Below are positions 6,811-13,694 of a stretch of 13,830 nt of DNA, piece by piece. This stretch comes from Flemingiibacterium sp045636145. GTDB taxonomy: Bacteria; Bacillota; Clostridia; Oscillospirales; CAG-272. The translations under genes were made by a program, and so were the position numbers. The DNA is taken from contig JAZTWV010000025.1 of the NCBI GenBank assembly GCA_045636145.1, positions 1 through 13,830 of the forward strand. The letters run 5' to 3'. The notes under the pieces are model-generated. The model saw only the letters and a list, made by a program, of their open reading frames with translations. It was not told the origin of the DNA and did not search any database. Position 1 is the first letter of the stretch. Each line of letters starts with the position of its first letter.

Positions 6811-8867
6811 AAAAGCTTGTAATTGCAGAAAAGCCCTCGGTGGGTGTATCCATCGCCAACGTGCTCGGCTCACGCGGGCGTAATGACGGCTACATCGAGG
6901 GCGCCGAGTACATTATATCCTGGTGCTTCGGTCACATTGCCGAGCTTGCATCTCCCGAAAGCTATGATGAGCGGTATGCCAAGTGGCGGTACGATGATCT
7001 GCCCATAATCCCCGCAACATGGAAGTACAAGGTGTGCGAGGATAAGCGACAGCAGTTTGAAACTCTTCGCCAGCTTATGAACCGCCACGATGTGGATACG
7101 ATCATCAACGCCTGCGATGCCGGGCGCGAGGGTGAGCTTATCTTCCGCAACGTCTACAACCTTGCCGGATGCACCAAGCCCGTAAAACGGATGTGGATTT
7201 CTTCGATGGAAGATGCCGCCATAAGGCAGGGCTTTGAAAATCTCGCAGACGGCGGGAAGTACGACAACCTCTACGCCGCTGCAAGATGCCGTGAGTGCGC
7301 CGACTGGCTTGTTGGTATCAACGCCACGCGGCTCTTTTCGATACTCTATCACCGAACACTCAATGTTGGTCGTGTGGTATCGCCGACATTGGCGCTTATC
7401 GTAGAACGTGCGGCGGAGATCGACGCATTCAAGCCGGAGCCTTTCTACACTATCGACCTTGACTGCGGAAGCTTTACTGCCACAAGTACGCGGTACAAGA
7501 ACAAGGGCGATGCGCAAAATTTAATTGAGCATATGGGCGAGGTTGCGGTGGTAAGCTCCGTGACCGAAAAAGAAAAGACGGAGAATCCGCCGCTTCTTTA
7601 CGATCTCACAACGCTCCAGCGTGATGCAAACCGTTTACTTGGATACACGGCACAGCAGACACTCGATTATGTGCAGAGTCTTTACGAGAAGAAGCTGTGT
7701 ACCTATCCCAGAACCGACAGCCGATATTTGGTTGATGAAATGCGCGAGGGAGTGAAAGCCATTGCCATATGCGCGGCGGGGATATGTGGCATGGATGCTC
7801 CAAGCATGATTACCGCCGATAAGGTGTGCAACAGCGAAAATGTGTCCGACCATCACGCAATCATCCCCACCGCCGTTGCAGGTGAGATAAACGCGTCAGA
7901 TCTTCCTATAGGTGAGCGTGAGATACTTAACCTCATATCAAAGCAAGTCCTTCGGGCTGTATCCAAGCCGCATCGGTACAATGAAACGGTGGTGGAGATC
8001 ATCTGCGGCGGAGCGACTTACACGGCTAAAGGCAAGACCGTAACCAACCTCGGATGGCGAGCCTATGACGATAAGGAAAGCAAATACACCATTCTCCCCA
8101 ACTTCGCCAAAGGTGCGGAGATCGATGTGGTAAACCGCAGTATCAAGGAAGGCACCACCACACCGCCGTCACAGTTCAGCGAGGATTCGCTTCTCTCTGC
8201 CATGGAATCGGCAGGAGCAAAGGACATCCTCGAGGATGCAGAACGCCGTGGGCTCGGTACTCCCGCAACTCGCGCAGGCATCATTGAGAAGCTCATATCA
8301 ACCGGCTTTGTGGAACGTAAGAAAGGCAAAAAGAATGTACACCTTATCCCCGCACACACCGGCATCTCCCTTATTACCGTCCTCCCCGAACAGCTTCAGT
8401 CACCTCTGCTTACTGCAGAGTGGGAAAGCAAGCTTAAAATGGTGGAGCGCGGTGAGATGAGCGGGGATACGTTTATGTCGGAGATCGCGCTTACGGTAAA
8501 CGAGCTTGTCCGCACTTATTCGGTCATCAAGGGTGCGGAGGTTCTGTTTCCGTCCGGGCGTGATGTGATCGGTAAATGTCCCAGGTGCGGCGACGTCACC
8601 GAGAGTAAGCACGGCTATTTCTGTGAGAGAAATGAGTGCAGGTTCGGGCTTTGGAGGGATAACAAGTTTTTAGCCGACAAGCGGATATCGCTTAACAAGA
8701 CCGTGGTTGCCGGGCTTCTTCGTGACGGGCGTGTGCCCGTAAAGGGTATCTTCTCCGAGAAAACGGGGCGTTCCTACGATGCGATATTGGTGCTTACCGA
8801 TGACGGAGAGAAATGTATATACTCCCTTGATTTCAACTCGCAAAGGGCTGACAGAGATTGCCCGTAA
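6807..8867 (+). CDS. topB: DNA topoisomerase III, type IA
   Basis: This 686-residue protein is the element-encoded type IA topoisomerase, which relaxes or decatenates single-stranded regions by cutting one strand through a 5'-phosphotyrosine. The N-terminal Toprim domain starts KKLVIAEKPSV (Glu8 catalytic) and carries the metal site DAGREGE at 104-110. The active-site tyrosine is Y300 in CTYPRTDSRYL. The stretch around RGLGTPATRAGIIEKL is also family-typical. A C-terminal zinc ribbon has four cysteines, C591, C594, C606 and C611. Length and motifs are complete. In these elements it accompanies the transfer genes and probably processes plasmid-like intermediates. It is translationally coupled to the DUF4366 gene by a 4-base overlap and ends the operon at a strong terminator. 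Confidence 0.96.
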   Translation: MKKLVIAEKPSVGVSIANVLGSRGRNDGYIEGAEYIISWCFGHIAELASPESYDERYAKWRYDDLPIIPATWKYKVCEDKRQQFETLRQLMNRHDVDTIINACDAGREGELIFRNVYNLAGCTKPVKRMWISSMEDAAIRQGFENLADGGKYDNLYAAARCRECADWLVGINATRLFSILYHRTLNVGRVVSPTLALIVERAAEIDAFKPEPFYTIDLDCGSFTATSTRYKNKGDAQNLIEHMGEVAVVSSVTEKEKTENPPLLYDLTTLQRDANRLLGYTAQQTLDYVQSLYEKKLCTYPRTDSRYLVDEMREGVKAIAICAAGICGMDAPSMITADKVCNSENVSDHHAIIPTAVAGEINASDLPIGEREILNLISKQVLRAVSKPHRYNETVVEIICGGATYTAKGKTVTNLGWRAYDDKESKYTILPNFAKGAEIDVVNRSIKEGTTTPPSQFSEDSLLSAMESAGAKDILEDAERRGLGTPATRAGIIEKLISTGFVERKKGKKNVHLIPAHTGISLITVLPEQLQSPLLTAEWESKLKMVERGEMSGDTFMSEIALTVNELVRTYSVIKGAEVLFPSGRDVIGKCPRCGDVTESKHGYFCERNECRFGLWRDNKFLADKRISLNKTVVAGLLRDGRVPVKGIFSEKTGRSYDAILVLTDDGEKCIYSLDFNSQRADRDCP

Positions 8868-8872
8868 AAGAT

Positions 8873-8914
8873 CAGCCTCCGTACGGGTTTCCCGTGCGGA
8901 GGCTGTGTTTTATT
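8873..8914. terminator. Bidirectional intrinsic terminator between topB and the XRE gene
   Basis: A 15-bp stem, CAGCCTCCGTACGGG (8873-8887) with CCCGTGCGGAGGCTG (8891-8905), has a single G-T pair and a 3-base loop. TGTTTTATT follows on the plus strand. On the minus strand the stem is followed by ATCTTTTAC. It serves both topB and the convergent toxin-antitoxin operon, only 5 bases from the topB stop. Confidence 0.92.
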
Positions 8915-9542
8915 AGTCAAGAAGCTCCGAAATATCACATTTCAGCGCTTTTGCAAGATTTACAATAATATCTGCCTGCGCCTTGTTTATATCTTTTCCC
9001 TTTCTTTCATACGCACGGATAGTGTTAAGTGATACTCCCGATTTGTTTGCAAGCGCTTCCTGGGTAAGACCGCAGCGTTTTCTTGCGGTTTTCAGCTTGC
9101 TTGGTGTTTTACCGAAGTGAGCATCCATTACCTCATAGGATTTTTCGATATCTGCTTCGTGAAGCGTTGGATAAAGAGATAAAAATTCATCGTAAGGCAC
9201 AACGGCAAGAAGGTCCTTGAAGCTTCTGTTTGAATACCACTGGTAATGTGTGAGCATCCAACCTACCCAGTACACGTTTGATCTGTCAAAGCTTTCGATG
9301 GAACGTATTGCGACAGTGTTTCCCGTGGTCTTTTCAATAACCTCTGCCATAAGCTCTATGCCGCTTTTCCCCACGGCATATTTGGGATTGCCGGTTTCTA
9401 TTTCTTCTGCAATTCCGGACTGAATGAAAAGGTCAAGAAATTCCTTGCCTCCGTAACCGTATTCGATTACCGCATCGTGGAGCATATTTCCTACCGTGCG
9501 TGCGGCTTTAGCCAAATATATGCGATCGTAGGCGCGGGTCAT
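8913..9542 (-). CDS. XRE-family regulator, likely antitoxin of the DUF3990 protein
   Basis: This 209-residue protein has a C-terminal XRE-type helix-turn-helix (about residues 146-205: KTARKRCGLTQEALANKSGV, then SLNTIRAYERKGKDI). The N-terminal 140 residues are an uncharacterised domain rich in aromatic residues (VYWVGWMLTHYQWYSNR), presumably the partner-binding part. Its start overlaps the end of the DUF3990 gene by 35 bases, so the two are translated together, toxin first. An AAAGGA lies 9 bases before ATG 9542. The most likely role is binding the toxin and repressing the shared promoter through the half-sites seen near 10221-10281. The antitoxin role is inferred from gene pairing. Confidence 0.8.
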   Translation of the reverse strand: MTRAYDRIYLAKAARTVGNMLHDAVIEYGYGGKEFLDLFIQSGIAEEIETGNPKYAVGKSGIELMAEVIEKTTGNTVAIRSIESFDRSNVYWVGWMLTHYQWYSNRSFKDLLAVVPYDEFLSLYPTLHEADIEKSYEVMDAHFGKTPSKLKTARKRCGLTQEALANKSGVSLNTIRAYERKGKDINKAQADIIVNLAKALKCDISELLD

Positions 9543-10209
9543 CCTTCGTCATCCTTTCTCTGATTATATCAAGCACGAAAATGTCATCCATTAAAGCGGT
9601 GAGGTCTTTCTTCCTTCTTTGATAGTCACTTCTAGCCTTACTGTCACGCTCATGGCGCTTGTAGTAATATTCTCTGTGATCTGCTATCTCGTATTCAAGA
9701 AACTCAATATTTTCAAATGCACGGGGGGACACAAGTACGATCTGTTCGCCAAGTGTGCCAAGCTTCATTGCCATACTTAAATCCCGCACGGAGATAGTGT
9801 TGTTTACAAAATCCTCGGCGAAGGAAAAATATGAGTCATCGGCACGGTAGCCAATCATAATGTCAATTCCGCTTGTATCTGGAAGAAAGTTTTCAAGAAG
9901 ATAATCTCTTGCACCGCTTGCTATGGGAGAGTTAAGATCGAATGTTCTGTTTTGAAGAAGTATCGCCATCCAGCTTAAAATGTTAAATTCACCTGCTGTA
10001 AGGTGCATTACATTCAGATTATCAAGCCGGAGCGCATACTTGTTTGCATAGCCGTCATTTTTTAAGGGACAAGCCCATTCCTTTGCAAGCTCGGCCCTTT
10101 CGGTGCAGTAGAAGCCCTGACCGTAATCGTTATGCATTTTTCCGACACCGTACTTCGGCACTTCAACGATCTGTTGTGAACCGTGATATATGATAAGCGG
10201 ATTTTTCAT
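9508..10209 (-). CDS. DUF3990 protein, putative ADP-ribosyltransferase-like toxin
   Basis: This 233-residue protein matches the DUF3990 family as I know it: YHGS near the N-terminus (H9), then YGQGFYCTE (Y34) with LAKEWA, a central GYRADDSYFSFA, and LGEQIVLVSPRAF (E155/Q156). The order His-Gly, Gly-x-Tyr, then an E/Q strand resembles the H-Y-E layout of ADP-ribosyltransferases, so NAD-dependent modification of a cellular target is a reasonable inference, not proven. I chose ATG 10209 because GGAGGA (reverse complement of 10214-10219) precedes it; the upstream TTG at 10221 lies before that site. The C-terminal part (about 175-220) is a charged helix, probably contacting the antitoxin. Confidence 0.8.
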   Translation of the reverse strand: MKNPLIIYHGSQQIVEVPKYGVGKMHNDYGQGFYCTERAELAKEWACPLKNDGYANKYALRLDNLNVMHLTAGEFNILSWMAILLQNRTFDLNSPIASGARDYLLENFLPDTSGIDIMIGYRADDSYFSFAEDFVNNTISVRDLSMAMKLGTLGEQIVLVSPRAFENIEFLEYEIADHREYYYKRHERDSKARSDYQRRKKDLTALMDDIFVLDIIRERMTKDDPRLRSHIFG

Positions 10210-10224
10210 TTCGTCCTCCAAAAC

Positions 10225-10240
10225 TAATACTACAGTATTA
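10225..10240. promoter_or_regulatory. Palindromic operator candidate, start-proximal
   Basis: TAATACT and AGTATTA form a perfect 7-base dyad with a 2-base centre, located between the DUF3990 promoter and its ribosome binding site. AAACTAATACT (10221-10231) recurs inverted at 10271-10281, so the same half-site is present on both sides of the promoter. Binding by the XRE regulator is inferred. Confidence 0.6.
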
Positions 10241-10257
10241 CATTATATCTCATATAT

Positions 10258-10286
10258 ATTGTAACACCACAGTATTAGTTTGTCAA
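10258..10286 (-). promoter_or_regulatory. Promoter of the DUF3990/XRE operon
   Basis: Read on the minus strand, a perfect TTGACA -35 box (10286-10281) and a TACAAT -10 box (10263-10258) are separated by 17 bases. A repeat half-site AGTATTAGTTT (10271-10281) fills much of the spacer and touches the -35 box, so a bound repressor would compete with polymerase. Confidence 0.78.
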
Positions 10287-10308
10287 GTCCCGACAAAGAG
10301 AATATACA
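10280..10308 (+). promoter_or_regulatory. Possible divergent promoter of the ardC-like operon
   Basis: On the plus strand, TTGTCA (10280-10285) and TATACA (10303-10308) are spaced by 17 bases, 30 bases before ATG 10338. Its -35 box overlaps that of the minus-strand promoter, because TTGTCAA is read in reverse as TTGACAA. Each box departs from consensus by one base. Confidence 0.5.
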
Positions 10309-10337
10309 AAAATTTAATAAACGAAAGGAGTCCACAA

Positions 10338-11459
10338 ATGCCCGACAAAAAATCAATCAAAGAGCGGCTCAAGGAGATAACCGACAGCATCGAGAAAGGC
10401 ATCTCCGAGGTATTCACTTCTGGAAAGTACGCCGATTATCTTCGCACAATGAGCCGCTTTCACCGATATTCGGTAAACAACCGCATCCTCATATATTTCC
10501 AGGATCCCAACGCCAGTCACGTTGCAGGATACCGCGCATGGCAGGATAAGTTCGGCAGACACGTCGTAAAGGGAGCCAAAGGCATACAGATACTCGCGCC
10601 CACACCCTTCAAGAAAAAGGTGGAGGAGGAAAAGCTTGACCCCGACACCAAGCTTCCAATGCTCGATGAAAACGGCAACGTTATCACCGAGGAAAAAGAG
10701 ATAAAGATACCAATGTTCAAGCCGGTGACCGTATTCGACATATCACAGACCGACGGCAAGCCGCTTCCAACCCTTGCAGAAACGCTGGTAGGTAATGTGC
10801 AGAACTACGATATATTTATGGAAGCGCTGCGGCGTAGTACGCCGATGCCCATCATAATTGAACCTATGGAAAGTGGCACGGACGGGTATTTCAGCCTTGC
10901 CGATCAGAATATCCATCTGCGCGAGGGTATGAGCGAGATTCAGACCGTTTGCGCCGCCATACACGAGATTGCCCATTCGAGGCTCCATAATACCGATATG
11001 GAGAAGAAATCCCATACGGTTGAGGAGATCGAAGCCGAAAGTGTGGCGTACACTGTATGCGCCTATTACGGTATCGAGACGGACGCGAATTCCTTCGGTT
11101 ATCTTGCAAGCTATGTGCAGGGTAAATCCATAACCGAGCTTAAAAACAGCCTTGACACAATCGGCAAGACAGCCGATGAGCTCATAGCGGACATTGATCG
11201 AAACTATGCGGAGATAATGAAGGAGCGTGGACTTGACGTGATAGAGCGTGATGAACCGACAAATCCGTTAAAGAACGCCGAAATGCTGATCGAGGACGAT
11301 TACAGTATGATAGACGGAATCATAAACAATGGAAAAAAGGCAACTTCGGAGGTGCCAAAATGCTCAAAGCCGTCCGTTCTTGCAAGGCTTGACGAGCTTA
11401 AAATGCAGGATGCGCTGTCGGCGGCAATTAAAAAGAACATAGAAAGGGACTTGACATGA
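10338..11459 (+). CDS. ArdC-like antirestriction protein with zinc metallopeptidase motif
   Basis: This 373-residue protein has an N-terminal ArdC-type single-stranded-DNA-binding region (about residues 1-130; family-typical segments FHRYSVNNRILIYFQDP, AGYRAW and VKGAKGIQILAP). An ImmA/IrrE-like metallopeptidase region follows, with HEIAH at 209-213 and a downstream Glu in EEIEAESVAY (about 229-238) as the probable third zinc ligand. ArdC proteins protect incoming conjugative DNA from restriction, and the peptidase half may cleave a host or element protein. The Shine-Dalgarno AAAGGAG (10323-10329) precedes ATG 10338. The C-terminal 80 residues are charged and unassigned. The stop overlaps the next gene (ATGA). 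The DNA-protection role is taken from the family. Confidence 0.8.
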   Translation: MPDKKSIKERLKEITDSIEKGISEVFTSGKYADYLRTMSRFHRYSVNNRILIYFQDPNASHVAGYRAWQDKFGRHVVKGAKGIQILAPTPFKKKVEEEKLDPDTKLPMLDENGNVITEEKEIKIPMFKPVTVFDISQTDGKPLPTLAETLVGNVQNYDIFMEALRRSTPMPIIIEPMESGTDGYFSLADQNIHLREGMSEIQTVCAAIHEIAHSRLHNTDMEKKSHTVEEIEAESVAYTVCAYYGIETDANSFGYLASYVQGKSITELKNSLDTIGKTADELIADIDRNYAEIMKERGLDVIERDEPTNPLKNAEMLIEDDYSMIDGIINNGKKATSEVPKCSKPSVLARLDELKMQDALSAAIKKNIERDLT

Positions 11460-11635
11460 TTACATTCACAAACGACGAAATCAACTTAATGGCTATCTAT
11501 GACACCGGAAAAAGGGATGGGCTCATAACAGAGCTTTTCGAAATGCGGAAATATCTTGCTACCGATGAAGCCGAGCTTCGTGCGCTTGCCGACAGTACGC
11601 TCACAAAGCTCAATGCCATTACCGATGATGATTAG
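11456..11635 (+). CDS. TTRAP family small protein (transposon-transfer assisting)
   Basis: This 59-residue protein starts MITFTNDEINLMAIYDTGKR, followed by DGLITELFEMRKYL and a helix ending KLNAITDDD. The pattern (a Phe-Thr start, an E-x-N-L-M-x-IYDT segment, then LI-x-x-L-x-x-M) is that of the small protein family named putative transposon-transfer assisting protein. It overlaps the ArdC-like gene by 4 bases (ATGA) and is thus translationally coupled. The biochemical function of the family is unknown. Confidence 0.82.
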   Translation: MITFTNDEINLMAIYDTGKRDGLITELFEMRKYLATDEAELRALADSTLTKLNAITDDD

Positions 11636-11725
11636 ACCTGATACCCGATTTTGATTATTAAATTTACTTCATTTGTTCGAGATGCTTATTTGTTTTTGAA
11701 CGAAAAAGAAAGTTGAGGTACTTTA

Positions 11726-12643
11726 ATGGAAAAAGAGAAATTAACCGTACTTGTGGTAGAACCCGAAAAGAAGCCTTATGTAAAAGAAATACCCTCCGGA
11801 CTTGAATCCTTGCAGAAAGAAGTCGGAGGGTACATTCAGGCTGTTTATCCATTCGAGGATACCGTGGCGATCATCTGTGATGAGGAAGCAAAGCTGAAGG
11901 GCAGTCAGCCAAACCGTGCGCTTCGGGGTGATGACGGAAAGATATATGACATTGTAGCAGGCACGTTCATCATGGCAGGGCTCGGTGAGAGTGATTTTAT
12001 ATCTATGAGTGATGATATGATAAAGAAATACTCCGAGCATTTTGGAACACCCGAAGCATTCGTAAACCTCGGAGGTAGACTTATGGTGATACCGATTACC
12101 GAGCCGAAGGAGCGCAGTGAGCGTGGATCGGTGCTTGAGCGACTGCATCAGCAGACCGATACGCCACAGATCACACCGCTGTATATGAATGATGCGGCGT
12201 ATGCTTTCTCTCACGGTGAGGGGGATGTGTACCGTGCATCTCATGCGGCAAATGTGGAGTGCAGGAACGCCATCGAGGAAGCTATCGGCAAGAACTACAA
12301 CGACAACAGCCTTGATGTTTCTTTCGCTAAAGGTATCATTGATACTTACGGCGCAGAGCGTGTAAAGGCGGTGCTTGCGGCAACGATCAACGCAAACGAG
12401 AGTGACGGTCGCATCACGCTTGGAAACAAGACTTGGGCGAATGATGTGCCGATCCCAAAGGGCGATACACGGGAGTTTCGACTGAATAAAACCCATCCCG
12501 GACTTATTGATATTTTCTGCCGTGCGGTGCGTAAGCTTCAGACGGAGCTTGAGCAGAAGCAGTCGGTAATCGGAAAACTAAAGCATACACCCGAGCCGAA
12601 TCTTCCGAAAAAGCCTACTGCTCCGACGAAGCCTACACTATGA
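11726..12643 (+). CDS. DUF3846-DUF3849 two-domain mobile-element protein
   Basis: This 305-residue protein of two conserved uncharacterised domains is common in Clostridial conjugative elements. DUF3846 covers about residues 6-120 (TVLVVEPEKKPYVKEI, VGGYIQAVYPFEDTVAIICD, NRAL, YDIVAGTF). DUF3849 covers about 152-275 (LYMNDAAYAFSHGEGDVYRA, ANVECRNAIEEAI, VLAATI, and a conserved W237-A). The last 25 residues are a Pro/Lys/Thr-rich tail. A weak ribosome site GAGG lies about 9 bases before ATG 11726, after a 90-base gap from the TTRAP gene in which I see no clear promoter. It overlaps mobC by 4 bases. DUF3849 has been discussed as a possible DNA-related domain; I do not assign a function. Confidence 0.82.
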   Translation: MEKEKLTVLVVEPEKKPYVKEIPSGLESLQKEVGGYIQAVYPFEDTVAIICDEEAKLKGSQPNRALRGDDGKIYDIVAGTFIMAGLGESDFISMSDDMIKKYSEHFGTPEAFVNLGGRLMVIPITEPKERSERGSVLERLHQQTDTPQITPLYMNDAAYAFSHGEGDVYRASHAANVECRNAIEEAIGKNYNDNSLDVSFAKGIIDTYGAERVKAVLAATINANESDGRITLGNKTWANDVPIPKGDTREFRLNKTHPGLIDIFCRAVRKLQTELEQKQSVIGKLKHTPEPNLPKKPTAPTKPTL

Positions 12644-12978
12644 AAAAGCGTACACATGATATTCCCATTATGTTCTGGGTAACGGAGCAGGAGCGGGAGC
12701 TTATCGAACAACGGATGACGCAAGTCGGTACTTCAAATATGAGCGCGTATCTTCGCAAAATTGCTATTGACGGATATATATTAAAGCTTGATATGCCCGA
12801 AATTAAGGAAATGATATCGCTCTTGCGGCGGTCGAGCAACAACATAAATCAGATTGCCAAACGAGTGAATGGAACGGGGCGTATGTATGATGCTGACTTG
12901 AAGGAAATACTTGATAACCAGGAACGTCTATGGTCGGTGGCGAATGATATTTTATCAAAGCTTGCAATGCTGAAATGA
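12640..12978 (+). CDS. mobC: MobC-type relaxosome accessory protein
   Basis: This 112-residue protein is the DNA-binding partner of a relaxase at the origin of transfer. The N-terminus resembles a ribbon-helix-helix fold (IPIMFWVTEQERELIEQRM). The MobC signature follows: SAYLRKIAIDGYI, then LLRRSSNNINQIAKRVNGTG, then a C-terminal helix. Length and both ends look intact. It is coupled to the preceding gene by ATGA. In related elements a relaxase gene lies next to it; here the next gene begins 87 bases on and is not a relaxase. Confidence 0.9.
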   Translation: MKKRTHDIPIMFWVTEQERELIEQRMTQVGTSNMSAYLRKIAIDGYILKLDMPEIKEMISLLRRSSNNINQIAKRVNGTGRMYDADLKEILDNQERLWSVANDILSKLAMLK

Positions 12979-13010
12979 CAAGGATGACGAGCAAAAGCTT
13001 GGCATCCTTG
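12979..13010. repeat. Imperfect hairpin directly after mobC
   Basis: CAAGGATG (12979-12986) pairs with CATCCTTG (13003-13010). Inside, after one mismatch, CGAGC pairs with GCTTG through a G-T pair around an AAAA loop. No T run follows, so it is not a typical intrinsic terminator. It begins at the base after the mobC stop. Confidence 0.5.
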
Positions 13011-13039
13011 CGTATATCCGTGAAGTGTGGCATGCTTAA
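12980..13039 (+). pseudogene. Possible 3' remnant of the gene lost between mobC and the CD1845-type gene
   Basis: Read from 12980, an open stretch of 19 codons gives KDDEQKLGILAYIREVWHA and then TAA, 26 bases before the next gene's start. It has no start codon of its own and is closed by a stop immediately upstream. It could be the tail of a deleted gene, such as the relaxase that normally sits here, but it is too short to identify and may be chance. Confidence 0.2.
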
Positions 13040-13065
13040 GTTACAAAATACTTGGAGGTACAGTT

Positions 13066-13377
13066 ATGATAAAATTTCTTGTAAAGCTTCCGCTCCGCAT
13101 CGTATGTTTTCCGCTCCGCATTACTCTCAAGCTTTTGTTTTGGCTGTTCAGCGGTTTGCTTTGTCTGTCGGGATGGATATTCTCGCTTATCAGCATGATA
13201 TTTGCGGCAGTCGGAGTGTACACGCTTTTCACGGGAACGGTTGCGCATGGCGTACTCGTGCTTGTGCTTGCGTTCCTTGTGAGCCCATTCGGACTGCCGA
13301 TGCTTGCTCTGAAGCTTGCAACGGTTGTTGATTCCATCGGCGATTGGATTTGGGAGTTTGTGACCGACCCGAGTTAA
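13066..13377 (+). CDS. CD1845-type small membrane protein
   Basis: This 103-residue, very hydrophobic protein starts MIKFLVKLPLRIV and continues with two or three membrane segments (about residues 16-40, 42-60 and 62-80). The short stretch LVSPFGLPMLAL is, to my recollection, typical of CD1845 family proteins found near the relaxase end of C. difficile-type conjugative elements. The Shine-Dalgarno TTGGAGGT (13052-13059) is well placed before ATG 13066; a longer reading from 13027 adds residues before that site and is unlikely. Function is unknown. Confidence 0.7.
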   Translation: MIKFLVKLPLRIVCFPLRITLKLLFWLFSGLLCLSGWIFSLISMIFAAVGVYTLFTGTVAHGVLVLVLAFLVSPFGLPMLALKLATVVDSIGDWIWEFVTDPS

Positions 13378-13523
13378 ACTTAGATCGAGAATGCCGCCTC
13401 CCTTGTAAATACTGACTTTTCAGCACATTACAGAAAAAGGAAAGAACGTTAGGGGCTTGACCACAGATTTGAACATTTAAAGAAATTGACTCCAAATCGA
13501 GTAGTTAACAAGCTTCGGGGTTT
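13378..13523. other. Intergenic stretch without a gene
   Basis: I see no coding sequence, convincing promoter or repeat here. It separates the last element-type gene from the damaged tRNA, so an element boundary could lie in it, but no attachment-site duplication can be recognised within the window. Confidence 0.4.
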
Positions 13524-13599
13524 CGGGGTGTGGCACAGTTGGTAGCGTGCGACGTTTGGAATGTCGATGTCGCAGGTTCGAATCATATCACTCCGACCA
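13524..13599 (+). tRNA. Degenerate tRNA-Pro (anticodon TGG), probably a pseudo-tRNA
   Basis: A 76-base cloverleaf can be laid out with encoded CCA (13597-13599). The acceptor stem is CGGGGTG (13524-13530) with CACTCCG (13589-13595), one G-T pair. The anticodon stem CGACG/TGTCG has loop TTTGGAA and anticodon TGG (13557-13559). The T loop is TTCGAAT (13577-13583). Damage is visible. The D stem has an A-C mismatch at 12-23. The T stem GCAGG/CATAT has two mismatches. Position 37 is A, where proline tRNAs carry the G that is methylated by TrmD. These changes argue against a fully working tRNA. A strong hairpin terminator follows. Confidence 0.7.
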
Positions 13600-13604
13600 T
13601 ATGA

Positions 13605-13657
13605 AAATAATCCGAACATTCTCTTACTTGGAGAGTCGTTCGGATTATTTGTTTTAT
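13605..13657 (+). terminator. Long hairpin terminator after the tRNA-Pro
   Basis: AAATAATCCGAAC (13605-13617) pairs perfectly over 13 bases with GTTCGGATTATTT (13638-13650). An inner stem ATTCTC/GAGAGT extends it around a 7-base loop with one bulged C. GTTTTATT follows. It begins six bases after the encoded CCA. Confidence 0.8.
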
Positions 13658-13694
13658 TCGAGTATCCAAATTTTAATAGCAAGAAATGAAAATA

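Noticed and set aside
6229..7517. Two long minus-strand open frames (about 214 and 215 codons) antisense to the DUF4366 and topB genes
   Set aside because: They are shadows of codon bias in two clearly identified plus-strand genes, with no ribosome site of note.
11741..12496. 251-codon minus-strand open frame
   Set aside because: It is antisense to the DUF3846-DUF3849 gene, whose domains are recognisable; the antisense product is not.
12975..13331. 118-codon plus-strand frame starting at the mobC stop, considered as a relaxase start
   Set aside because: Its sequence does not resemble a relaxase N-terminus, and most of it overlaps the better supported CD1845-type gene in another frame.
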